DNA of 64,000 bases from an uncultured Chthoniobacterales bacterium (lineage in GTDB: Bacteria > Verrucomicrobiota > Verrucomicrobiia > Chthoniobacterales > UBA10450). Positions 29,271-36,616 of this stretch are shown here, piece after piece (the stretch's first letter is position 1; every line of letters begins with the position of its first letter). The translations under genes and the position numbers were made by a program. The stretch covers positions 1 through 64,000 of the forward strand of contig CADCTA010000107.1 of assembly GCA_902805675.1 (NCBI GenBank), written 5' to 3'. The notes beneath the pieces are model-generated. The model did no database searches, was not told the DNA's origin, and saw nothing but the letters and a program-made list of their open reading frames with translations.

Positions 29271-29561
29271 TTACTGCTCGTCTTCATCCGTCTGGTTCGT
29301 TGCACCTCGACCGGGCGCCGTTCCAGCGGGCGATCGTGCCGCCCCCGGCGACGATCGCGCGGATCGCGCGCGCGTGGCGCTCCGCTTCGCCTCCTGCTGT
29401 TGCTTCACCGTCGGCGGCGGTGCGGGACGCGGATGTTTGGCACGGTAAAACATGGTGCAAAGTCCCAGGACGAACGCCCCGATTACACACGCTGCTGCAC
29501 GCTTTTCTTCGGGCGTGAGCACGAATACTTGTCGCCGCGACAGCTTTCGGCCGCTGCTCAT
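29271..29561 (-). CDS. Small single-span membrane protein of unknown function
   Basis: The 96 residues begin with a basic head, then LTPEEKRAAACVIGAFVLGLC as a probable membrane span, then a Pro/Arg-rich tail with an acidic end (NQTDEDEQ). The head resembles the N-terminal segment of some ComEA-type proteins, but no helix-hairpin-helix domain follows. It starts in a 4-bp ATGA overlap with the KTSC gene, which is the best sign it is translated. Confidence 0.5.
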   Translation of the reverse strand: MSSGRKLSRRQVFVLTPEEKRAAACVIGAFVLGLCTMFYRAKHPRPAPPPTVKQQQEAKRSATRARSARSSPGAARSPAGTAPGRGATNQTDEDEQ

Positions 29562-29962
29562 CGTTTCCGCCGAGGTCGCACAAAGACCGACTTGTATTTT
29601 CCCTTTACGAACCGGTTGTAGAATCCGGCTTTAGATTCCGCGGCCAGCAGATCGCGATGAACCGCCGCCGGCACGTCGAAGTACCGGTAGGTCCCACCGC
29701 GCTTAAACTCTACTTCCAACGCGCGCAGGCGCCTGCTGTAGCCGACAGCCGCCAGCGCACGTGACTCCACTGGCTGTCGCCGTATGCGAGAAACGATTCC
29801 AGCTGGACTGCCCGGCTCTGCGGCCGCGCCCGGAGGAACCAGCGTAAACACCAGCAGCGCGGCTACGATCACCGCAATAACCAACCGGCGCGGTCCACGA
29901 GCAACGCAGCCGGACGCGGAGACAAGCGCAGCGTTGCATGTAGGCGATGTTCCTGGGTGCAA
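29558..29962 (-). CDS. KTSC domain protein with N-terminal membrane or signal segment
   Basis: The C-terminal 70 residues carry a KTSC domain (ESRALAAVGYSRRLRALEVEF, then GGTYRYFDVPAAVHRDLL and GFYNRFVKGKYKS), a small domain of unknown biochemistry often paired with nucleic-acid proteins. An Ala/Val-rich hydrophobic stretch precedes it (IAVIVAALLVFTLVPPGAAA), probably a signal peptide. The frame opens at a TTG (29962); the real start may be a few codons later. Confidence 0.65.
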   Translation of the reverse strand: MHPGTSPTCNAALVSASGCVARGPRRLVIAVIVAALLVFTLVPPGAAAEPGSPAGIVSRIRRQPVESRALAAVGYSRRLRALEVEFKRGGTYRYFDVPAAVHRDLLAAESKAGFYNRFVKGKYKSVFVRPRRKR

Positions 29963-30110
29963 GGTGCAGTGCCTTCCACTGGTGTACTACGGAAACGGCG
30001 AGCCGAAGTTCGCGAAAACCTTTCGCGGGTGAACATCGCGCCGCGGGTGAATTGACGTGCCCGGAGCGTTTGCAATCTCGGAGCGGCAACCTAGAGTCGA
30101 CGTTCACTGC

Positions 30111-30183
30111 GGGGGCATAGCTCAGTTGGTAGAGCGCCAGCTTTGCAAGCTGGATGTCAGGGGTTCGAACCCCCTTGCCTCCA
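30111..30183 (+). tRNA. tRNA-Ala (UGC)
   Basis: Full cloverleaf: acceptor GGGGGCA/TGCCTCC with one G-U, D arm GCTC..GAGC, anticodon loop TTTGCAA in stem CCAGC/GCTGG, and T arm AGGGG-TTCGAAC-CCCCT. The discriminator is A; 3' CCA is not encoded beyond the acceptor end. Confidence 0.95.
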
Positions 30184-30367
30184 TATCGCGACCCGGCCTC
30201 CCCGTTCGGCTCGCCAGTCGCAGGGTGTCGTTCGGGTCCCGCGCGGACGGCGCGGCTACCGAGCACCAGCGGCTACCATTGCGCGCAGTCGCAAAATCCT
30301 AGAAAACCACCTTGCGCCTCCCCCACTCCGAATCCAAAATCCCTGTCTGCGCATTGTCGCGCACCGC

Positions 30368-30441
30368 GGGCCTGTAGCTCAGTTGGTTAGAGCATGCGCT
30401 TGATAAGCGCAGGGTCACTGGTTCGAGCCCAGTCAGGCCCA
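30368..30441 (+). tRNA. tRNA-Ile (GAU)
   Basis: Acceptor GGGCCTG/CAGGCCC, D arm GCTC..GAGC, anticodon loop TTGATAA in stem TGCGC/GCGCA, and T arm ACTGG-TTCGAGC-CCAGT. CCA is not encoded. It lies 184 bp after tRNA-Ala and 6 bp before the convergent Mut7-C stop. Confidence 0.95.
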
Positions 30442-30447
30442 TTGTTT

Positions 30448-31224
30448 TTAACTGCCGAGCGGCGGTTCCAAGGTTGACGCAGCGTAGATCCGCGCGATCC
30501 GCGCTTCCAGCCTGGCAAAGTGCGACCCCGGCCAATAGACGTGACTGCATCCGGCGCAGCGCCGGAAATCGGCGTAAAAGATCTTTGTGAGTGGCTCGAG
30601 CCGCGAGTTGACTGCGTCCTTCTCCACGTGCTCCAGCAAACCGTTGCAACGTAGACAGCGCGTAAACGGCTGAATCGCGGATGCGAGATCAAAACGACGG
30701 ATCACCTCGACGGTCTGCTCTTCGGGAACGTCTGATCGAGGGCAGTAGCCATCACGGATCGCGCTTCGCATCAACAACCGACGGTCGCGCGTCAGCAGCG
30801 CACGGTCTTCTTCGGACGCGATACGCACGAGCAAAAGATCATCGGCATCGTTCGTGTATGCCGTGTCGATGCCGAGGAGGCGCAGATCCCGAGCTAGCTT
30901 GCCGAGATGCCCGTCCAGGACGAAGCGCCGCAGGTCCCGACGCTGGAGTCGCTGCGCCGGATGAAAATGCAGCGGCACTGAGACCGGGTAAGCGTCAACT
31001 GCAGCCTGGTGCGTGAGCTGGAACTCGAACCCACTCGGCACGTGATCGCACAAGATGAGGTCCACCTCGGGATGCGGCACTCCGCATGATTCGATCACGT
31101 CTTTGACCGAAGTTTTTTCGCCGAGCAGCCGAACAACCTCCGCGCCGAGGCTGGCCTTCTTCAGAAAGAACGCGAGATCGCCGTGAAATCGAAGGCTGAC
31201 GGCAAACTCACTGCTCGGCCTCAC
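30448..31224 (-). CDS. Mut7-C RNase-domain protein with N-terminal ubiquitin-like domain
   Basis: About 258 residues. The first 90 or so look like the Mut7-C-associated ubiquitin/ThiS-like domain (SLRFHGDLAFFLKK...VKDVIESCGVPHPEVDLIL). The PIN-like Mut7-C domain follows (RFVLDGHLGKLARDLRLLGID, ALLTRDRRLL) and ends in a zinc ribbon with two CxxC pairs (CLRCNG, CAGCSH). RNase activity is proposed for the family. It overlaps the upstream GNAT gene by 4 bp. Confidence 0.87.
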   Translation of the reverse strand: MRPSSEFAVSLRFHGDLAFFLKKASLGAEVVRLLGEKTSVKDVIESCGVPHPEVDLILCDHVPSGFEFQLTHQAAVDAYPVSVPLHFHPAQRLQRRDLRRFVLDGHLGKLARDLRLLGIDTAYTNDADDLLLVRIASEEDRALLTRDRRLLMRSAIRDGYCPRSDVPEEQTVEVIRRFDLASAIQPFTRCLRCNGLLEHVEKDAVNSRLEPLTKIFYADFRRCAGCSHVYWPGSHFARLEARIARIYAASTLEPPLGS

Positions 31225-31685
31225 CCTTTCAGCAAGCCGCGATAGAAACCGGGCACCGAGTCAGGGATTTCCACCACGTTGAGGTCGCGCCGATAGAACG
31301 CCGCCGAACCCGCTGCCCCGATGATTGCGTAGCCATACCCCTGCCCTGCCATGTCGCGCAGAGTCGCGAGCAACATTGCCCGACCGACACCGCGACGTCT
31401 CTGTCCTTCAGCAACCCCGATCGGGCCGAAGAACCCTCGGGTGGTCGCGTCGTAGCAAGCAAACCCGGCGACCTGGTTGTCGGCGACGGCGACGAAGCAG
31501 GAGATCGGAAGACGCGCGAAGGCCGCCTCCGACTCGCTCGCCCACATCTCGCCGAAGTGTTGGCTGATCCACGTGCGCACGATCCCCTTCTCCGCTGCGA
31601 ACGCGCGTCGCACCGTGAACTCCGCCGCGCCAGCGTCATTGATCGTATCGCCCGGCAACCCGTAGAGTCGCACCAGTAAATCCAT
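31221..31685 (-). CDS. GNAT family N-acetyltransferase
   Basis: The 154 residues show a GNAT core with VAGFACYDATTRGFFGPIGV and the acetyl-CoA loop QRRRGVGRAMLLATL, followed by the family's late aromatic stretch (AAFYRRDLNVVEIP). The substrate cannot be told. It is 4 bp downstream of an exported protein gene and overlaps the Mut7-C start by ATGA. Confidence 0.82.
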   Translation of the reverse strand: MDLLVRLYGLPGDTINDAGAAEFTVRRAFAAEKGIVRTWISQHFGEMWASESEAAFARLPISCFVAVADNQVAGFACYDATTRGFFGPIGVAEGQRRRGVGRAMLLATLRDMAGQGYGYAIIGAAGSAAFYRRDLNVVEIPDSVPGFYRGLLKG

Positions 31686-31689
31686 AGCC

Positions 31690-32400
31690 CTACCGTTTCG
31701 CGGTCACGTCCACCTCGAACGCGTATTCCAGCCACGTGCCGGCTGGACGTGCGCGCTGCCGCCCGACGGCGCCCCGCGGTTCATCTTCGCCCCAGTAAAG
31801 ATCGATCTGCAACGGGTGCACACCGCCACCCGTATCGCAGACGAACCACTCCGTGCTTCCCATCTCCGCATCCAATGCCGGCGACTTGATCGTGATGGTA
31901 TCGTGCTGACGAAGGAAGCTGTTGCGTCCTGAGATGGCACACGAGCGGCGCGGCTCGAGCACCTCTCCACGCCGGCCGAGCGGCACCTTCGCGTATGCAT
32001 AACTCCCGTCCCCCACCCAGCGGATGTAGTTTAGACCATCCACCGGTGAGACAAGGCGGCCGAAACCCTCCTTCTTCACCGCCGCTAGAAAGTCGCGCGG
32101 GTATGTCCGCCCTTTCAAGCCCGGTGCGGTCGTCGGCTCGGCGTCGAACCCGCGTTCGGCCGTGAAACCCGATTCCTTCGGCGTGTAGTAGACCGTGCAG
32201 AAAAACATGCCCGGATAGAGTACTCCGTTCGGAGTCTCGCGCGGCGTTGCCTCTTCCATGCGCCTGCGCAATTCCGCCAGCCGCTCCTTGCGATACGCGC
32301 GCAGCTGATCGTCCGACATACTGTCGGTCGCACGCTCCGGCAGCTCCGCGCGTGCAACGCCGCTCACGATGATAGCGGCAAGCACCGCACAGCAGCGCAC
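31690..32400 (-). CDS. Exported protein of unknown function, coupled to namZ
   Basis: A GTG at 32400, 2 bp after the NamZ stop, gives a signal peptide (RCCAVLAAIIVSGVARA) and a mature part of about 215 residues. This includes the regularly spaced aromatic segments VLYPGMFFCTVYYTPKESGF and WVGDGSYAYAKVPLG. No family is recognised. The coupling suggests a cell-wall link. A much longer frame on the same strand exists only because it reads through NamZ. Confidence 0.6.
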   Translation of the reverse strand: MRCCAVLAAIIVSGVARAELPERATDSMSDDQLRAYRKERLAELRRRMEEATPRETPNGVLYPGMFFCTVYYTPKESGFTAERGFDAEPTTAPGLKGRTYPRDFLAAVKKEGFGRLVSPVDGLNYIRWVGDGSYAYAKVPLGRRGEVLEPRRSCAISGRNSFLRQHDTITIKSPALDAEMGSTEWFVCDTGGGVHPLQIDLYWGEDEPRGAVGRQRARPAGTWLEYAFEVDVTAKR

Positions 32401-32402
32401 CG

Positions 32403-33491
32403 TCAGTCCGGAAAGAAGTCCGCCACCGGTCCTCCGAGTAGCACCTCGATCGGCAGGCGGTGATACTCGTATTCGTACGGCGGCGGCTTCCATTGGAAGT
32501 AGTTCGGATAGCGCGCGCGGATGTGACGTATAATCGTGAGGCCGGTTTCGAACGGGAGGAACACCGCGCGATCGGTGACGTGCAGCTGAGCGCCGCCGCA
32601 TAGATCGCGGGCGAACTTGTGGAAGGTCGGCTGGAAGTAGTTCTCGCGGAAGTAAACACCAGGCAATCCCGTGGCGTTGAGTTCGCGCGCGAGCTCTTCG
32701 GCATCGATGAACGACGCGCCGAAGATCTCGAAGGGCCGCGTGGTCCCCCGCCCTTCCGAGATGTTCGTGCCTTCGAGCAAACACATGCCCGCGTAAACAG
32801 CCGCCGTCGCGAGCGTCGGCATGTTCGGCGATGGCATCACCCACGGCAGTCCGGTATCGTCGAGCCACATCGCGCGATGCCAGTCACGCATCGGCAGCAC
32901 CGTCAGCTCGCAGCCTGGAAACGCCTCCTCCCGAAACTGTCGCGCCAATTCACCGATCGTGCGCGCGTGTCGCACGGGCAGCGGATGCAAGCCCACGAAC
33001 GAGCGATACGCTGGATTCAGCACGGGCCCCTCCGTCGTGACGCCGTTGATTGGATTCGGCCGCTCGCAGACGACGACGTGCACGCCGGCGCGCTCACAGG
33101 CTTTCATCACCAGATAGAGCGTCCAGATGAACGTGTAGTACCGCGTGCCGATGTCTTGCAGATCAACCAGCAGGACGTCGAGACCGCTCAGCATCTCCGC
33201 CGGCGGCTCCCGATGTTCGCCGTACAAGCTGTAAATCGGAATCCCGAGCCGCGGATGCTCGTAACCCTGCCACTCGATCATGTTGTCCTGCGTCTGGCCG
33301 AGAAAGCCATGCTGCGGGCCGAAGAACGCGGCCAGCTTGAACAGGTCACCATTCCACCGCTCGAGCACACGCGAGCTGTGCACCAGCGTGCGCGACACGG
33401 ACGCTGGGTGAAGCAAAGCGCCGACCCGGGCGCCGCGCAGCTTCGCCGGCCAGAGTTCCCCCAAATGATCGATCGGCAGCTCAACCTTCAT
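32403..33491 (-). CDS. DUF1343 exo-beta-N-acetylmuramidase (NamZ-like)
   Basis: DUF1343/NamZ enzymes cut N-acetylmuramic acid from the non-reducing end of peptidoglycan fragments. The 362 residues show FFGPQHGFLGQTQDNM, IPIYSLYGEHREPPAEML, LLVDLQDIGTRYYTFIWT, CERPNPING and PSPNMPTLATAAVYAGMCLLEGTN. There is no signal peptide. The C-terminal about 35 residues typical of the family after the LPIEVLLG segment are missing, and the protein stops at GPVADFFPD. VanZ lies upstream. Confidence 0.85.
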   Translation of the reverse strand: MKVELPIDHLGELWPAKLRGARVGALLHPASVSRTLVHSSRVLERWNGDLFKLAAFFGPQHGFLGQTQDNMIEWQGYEHPRLGIPIYSLYGEHREPPAEMLSGLDVLLVDLQDIGTRYYTFIWTLYLVMKACERAGVHVVVCERPNPINGVTTEGPVLNPAYRSFVGLHPLPVRHARTIGELARQFREEAFPGCELTVLPMRDWHRAMWLDDTGLPWVMPSPNMPTLATAAVYAGMCLLEGTNISEGRGTTRPFEIFGASFIDAEELARELNATGLPGVYFRENYFQPTFHKFARDLCGGAQLHVTDRAVFLPFETGLTIIRHIRARYPNYFQWKPPPYEYEYHRLPIEVLLGGPVADFFPD

Positions 33492-33503
33492 AGCGCGAGC
33501 GAA

Positions 33504-33968
33504 TCATGCCTGCCGTTCGACGGGCGCGCCAACCGCACCTCGGCCGCGCCGCGACAGCCATCTGTAAATCAGAACCCCGAGCGCCGCGCCCGACGCGTCA
33601 ATCAACACGTCGCGCGGCGAACCCGTGCGCGAAGCCACAAACGACTGGTGGTATTCGTCCAGCGCGGCGTAACTCGCGGCAACCGCGAGCGCGATAACAC
33701 CATTGCGCCACAGAAACACGCGCGTCCGAGCATGAAGCGCTCGCGCGAGCAGGAAAGCGAGAATCCCGTACTCCGTCACGTGCGCTGCTTTGCGCACCGC
33801 AAACTGCACCGCGCCGATCGCCTCGGGAGAAATATCGGGAACGAGCCAGCGCAGAAATGGTCCAATGAAGCGCGACGTATGCTGGGCCGACATCAGGTCG
33901 GTGGAGGCAATGAAAATCAGCAGCATCCACCCGAGCACCGGCAGCCAATATCTGAGGAAAGTCCGCAC
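33504..33968 (-). CDS. VanZ-like membrane protein
   Basis: About 154 residues with four hydrophobic spans. Family blocks are LPVLGWMLLIFIASTDLMSAQ near the start, VRKAAHVTEYGILAFLLARAL (the HxxEY pattern), and YAALDEYHQSFVASRTGSPRDVLIDASGA. VanZ-like proteins confer low-level resistance to glycopeptide-type antibiotics in some hosts; here the role is unknown. It sits 12 bp upstream of namZ. Confidence 0.85.
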   Translation of the reverse strand: MRTFLRYWLPVLGWMLLIFIASTDLMSAQHTSRFIGPFLRWLVPDISPEAIGAVQFAVRKAAHVTEYGILAFLLARALHARTRVFLWRNGVIALAVAASYAALDEYHQSFVASRTGSPRDVLIDASGAALGVLIYRWLSRRGRGAVGAPVERQA

Positions 33969-34045
33969 GTAGCTCGGTTCGCCCGCGCGTAGTCTAATGT
34001 GGCAGGCGCACGCGACAAACCGTTTCGCGGCGAAGCACTAGACAC

Positions 34046-34726
34046 ATGAAATTCACCTACTACGGCCACGCTTGTTTCTCCGTCGTCGCGGGCGGCAAGA
34101 CGCTCCTGTTCGATCCGTTCATCACGCCAAATCCCCTCGCCTCCGGAATCGACATCACGCAAATCGAGGCCGACTTCATCCTCGTCTCGCATGGACATGC
34201 GGATCACGTCGCCGATGTGGTGGAGGTCGCTGGACGCACCGGCGCCACGATCATTTCGCCCTTTGAAGTTGGCGCCTGGTTCGAGAAGAAGGGCCTCAAG
34301 AACGTGCAGGCGATGAACCACGGCGGCGCAGCGGAGACGCAGTTCGGCCGCGTGAAACTAACCTCCGCGATCCACAGCAGTTCGATGCCGGACGGGAGCT
34401 ACGGCGGTAATCCGTGCGGTTTCGTCATCGAAACGGAGGACGGCAACTTCTACTACTCGGGCGATACCGCGCTCACGCTCGACATGAAATTAATCGCCGA
34501 GGAAACACAGCTCCGCTTCGCCGTTCTGCCGATCGGCGACTTCTACACCATGGGAATCGATGACGCGCTGCGCGCCGCTGAGTTTGCCGGCGCGACGAAG
34601 ATCGTCGGCGTGCATTACGACACCTTTCCGCCGATCAAGCTCGATCGCGAAGCCGCACTACGCGCCGCCAGCTCGGCCGGCAAAGCACTGCTGCTGCCGC
34701 AAATTGGCGAAACGATCGACGTTTAA
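34046..34726 (+). CDS. Metal-dependent hydrolase, beta-lactamase fold (UPF0173 type)
   Basis: The 226 residues start MKFTYYGHACF; the zinc-binding SHGHADHV places His49, His51, Asp53 and His54. Then comes AIHSSSMPDG and YYSGDTAL, and it ends with PKIGETIDV-like LPQIGETIDV, all as in UPF0173. The substrate is unknown. It diverges from vanZ by 77 bp. Confidence 0.88.
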   Translation: MKFTYYGHACFSVVAGGKTLLFDPFITPNPLASGIDITQIEADFILVSHGHADHVADVVEVAGRTGATIISPFEVGAWFEKKGLKNVQAMNHGGAAETQFGRVKLTSAIHSSSMPDGSYGGNPCGFVIETEDGNFYYSGDTALTLDMKLIAEETQLRFAVLPIGDFYTMGIDDALRAAEFAGATKIVGVHYDTFPPIKLDREAALRAASSAGKALLLPQIGETIDV

Positions 34727-34743
34727 CGGCGTACCACTAACGC

Positions 34744-34932
34744 TCAGAAGCCGGGCGACCGGCCGTTCCTGTCATGCGTCGGAGTCTGCGGGATGCGACT
34801 AGCCGGATTCGGCGTGGTCGCTATAGCCAGTGCGGCTGAATCCCTCTCCTGCACCACCAGGTCGTTGTCGCCGGCGCACCCGGCAAATGCACAGCAGGCT
34901 AACAACGCGGTGGCGCAGAGAAATTTGCTCAT
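34744..34932 (-). CDS. Small putative lipoprotein
   Basis: The ATG at 34932 opens a 62-residue product with a typical lipoprotein signal (FLCATALLACCAFAGC, lipobox AFAGC) and a short polar tail without known domain. An upstream ATG in the same frame (35013) would put 27 residues before the signal. It runs between two convergent and divergent neighbours and stands alone. Confidence 0.5.
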   Translation of the reverse strand: MSKFLCATALLACCAFAGCAGDNDLVVQERDSAALAIATTPNPASRIPQTPTHDRNGRSPGF

Positions 34933-35043
34933 GCCCAATGGTGAAGCAGTGCCGCCGGTTTGGCAATGCGACGCGTGTTGGATGGAACCGCGCACGAGCA
35001 CAGCGGTCGACAAGCGAGATGATGTGCGCCAGCGTGCGCGCAG

Positions 35044-35640
35044 ATGGGTACTCTAACGGAACGAGCGCTGCCGATCCTGCACGAGTGGGTGCACGCCGAA
35101 AGCCTGCGGAAGCATTGCTACGCGGTGTCGGATTCGATGCGCCACTTCGCGCAGCAGAACGGCGGCGATGTTGATTTATGGGAAGCCGTCGGCTTGCTGC
35201 ACGACATGGATTACGAGCGCTATCCGAACCCGGAGCAAAGCGCGAGCGATGGGCACCCCGTCGTCGGCGCGACGTGGCTGCGTGAGCAAGGCTGGAGCGA
35301 AGAAGTGTGCCGGGCGATTCTGTCCCACGCGGATTACTCCGGCGTCACCCGCGAAACTCCGCTGGAGCGCACGCTCTACGCCGTCGACGAGCTGAGCGGC
35401 TTCGTCACTGCGGTGGCACGCGTACGGCCGAGCAAGAGTATCCACGAAGTCGACGTGGCTTCCGTTAAGAAGAAGATGAAAGACAAAGCGTTCGCGCGCG
35501 CGGTGAATCGGGAAGACATCACGCGCGGCGCCGCGGAGTTGCAGATGCCGCTCGACGAGCTGATCGCCGGCGTAATCGAGGCGCTCAAGGCAGATGCCGA
35601 GCGCCTTGGCTTAGCCGGCACGGGAGCCGTGCCGTTGTAG
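35044..35640 (+). CDS. HD domain phosphohydrolase
   Basis: Cytoplasmic HD-domain protein of 198 residues: ESLRKHCYAVSDSM, AVGLLHDMDYERYPNP (HD), GHPVVGATWL, ILSHADYS, then LYAVDELSGFVTAVARVRPSK. Relatives hydrolyse phosphate esters of nucleotides; the substrate is unknown. Its final 7 bp overlap the start of an inverted-repeat element. Confidence 0.87.
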   Translation: MGTLTERALPILHEWVHAESLRKHCYAVSDSMRHFAQQNGGDVDLWEAVGLLHDMDYERYPNPEQSASDGHPVVGATWLREQGWSEEVCRAILSHADYSGVTRETPLERTLYAVDELSGFVTAVARVRPSKSIHEVDVASVKKKMKDKAFARAVNREDITRGAAELQMPLDELIAGVIEALKADAERLGLAGTGAVPL

Positions 35641-35716
35641 GGCCGCTATCCTCAGCCGAAGACGCAGGGCGTGGTAAGCTCGCAAAATTTGCGCTGAGGA
35701 CAGCGCCCGCTACAAC
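35634..35716. repeat. Palindromic intergenic element with GTTGTAG/CTACAAC ends
   Basis: It starts in the last codons of the HD gene (GTTGTAG) and ends with CTACAAC (35710-35716). Inner arms TCCTCAGC (35649) and GCTGAGGA (35693) pair, and the palindrome GCAAA-A-TTTGC sits inside at 35682-35692. Size and layout recall the elements at 1253 and 50886, but the terminal bases differ. Confidence 0.65.
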
Positions 35717-35732
35717 GCCGACTGACGTCTTG

Positions 35733-36035
35733 TCAGGCGGGCACCAGCTCCGGCATCCCGACCGAGATCTCCTCTTCTACCTCGTCTTCGATCGTCTGCA
35801 GTGGCGCGAAGCGATCCGCGCGAAAGCCGCGCTCGATGCCGTGCGCATTCAGCGGACCAGTGATCTCGATCAGGTAGACAGCAGTCTCGCCTTCCTCACC
35901 AGTGAGACCAATGCCTGGCACGATGTCGCGAATCGTGTAGGTGACGCCTTCCTTGGGCAGCTCCGAGTAAAGCTCCTCGATCCCGAGCGGAAATTTTCCG
36001 TCGACGCAGACGACTTTCTGATTCGGAAGAAACAT
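35733..36035 (-). CDS. Conserved protein of unknown function, about 100 residues
   Basis: The ATG at 36035 opens MFLPNQKVVCVDGKFPLGIE, then YSELPKEGVTYTIRDIVPGIGL, AVYLIEITGPL, HGIERGFRADRFAPL. The pattern matches small beta-rich hypothetical proteins seen in phages and bacteria (start MF.PGQ.VVCID), function unknown. The frame can be extended by 19 arginine-rich residues, which I do not accept. Confidence 0.65.
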   Translation of the reverse strand: MFLPNQKVVCVDGKFPLGIEELYSELPKEGVTYTIRDIVPGIGLTGEEGETAVYLIEITGPLNAHGIERGFRADRFAPLQTIEDEVEEEISVGMPELVPA

Positions 36036-36113
36036 TGCGCGGCGAATATAGCATCGCCGCGGTGCCGCGTTCAATGCTCGGCGTATCGGCATCGGGAATT
36101 CGTCAGCGTGCCT

Positions 36114-36422
36114 TCACTCGAACTGCCAGTTTCGCTTCCCTTTCTCGCGCAGCTTAAACCTGCCGCCGGCGCGGCGACGGATCCCGTCGAACACGAAGTC
36201 GCACCCGTCGGCTTTGGTTTGGTAGACCACGCGCAGCAGCTGGCCAAGCTTGCCAGCTGGAAATCCGTTGACTGCGAACCACGCGAGATACTCGGCCGGC
36301 AAGTCATAGATCGGCACGCCTTTTGGCGGGTAGTTCTTCGGGCCGAACATGCCGAACGGCATGTGATAACGAGCGATCTGCTCGAGCTCCGCCGCCGCGG
36401 CTGCTTCAGTCTCGCGGTCCAT
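36114..36422 (-). CDS. DUF3820 family protein
   Basis: The 102 residues contain the DUF3820 pattern YHMPFGMF...IYDLPAEYLAWFAVNGFPAGKLGQLLRVVYQTKADG. This small family includes quorum-regulated and phage-linked members; function is unclear. It is followed by another small unknown on the same strand, with a gap of about 80 bp. The 36423-36616 stretch to the next gene holds nothing I recognise. Confidence 0.75.
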   Translation of the reverse strand: MDRETEAAAAAELEQIARYHMPFGMFGPKNYPPKGVPIYDLPAEYLAWFAVNGFPAGKLGQLLRVVYQTKADGCDFVFDGIRRRAGGRFKLREKGKRNWQFE

Positions 36423-36616
36423 GATCGCCGATGCCGCGCACGGCAGTCGTCACTGGAGGAAGTACCGCATTTACGCTCACAGGGTCTAACGTCGCCGACT
36501 TCAGAGCAAGCCAAAGCGGCAACACGCGCGAGCTGTCGCTCGTCGCGCTTTTTCGCTGCATTCGAGAAGCCGAAGCGGCTTGCAAAGGCTGCGCGCGACG
36601 GAATGGTTGGCGGGCA

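Noticed and set aside
32619-33992. Open frame of 457 codons on the plus strand across namZ and vanZ
   Set aside because: Antisense to two recognised genes; low-complexity Arg/His/Gln content.
36431-36616. N-terminal extension of the phosphohexomutase
   Set aside because: 62 extra Cys/Arg-rich residues overlapping the divergent DUF3820 gene region; no similarity to the family.
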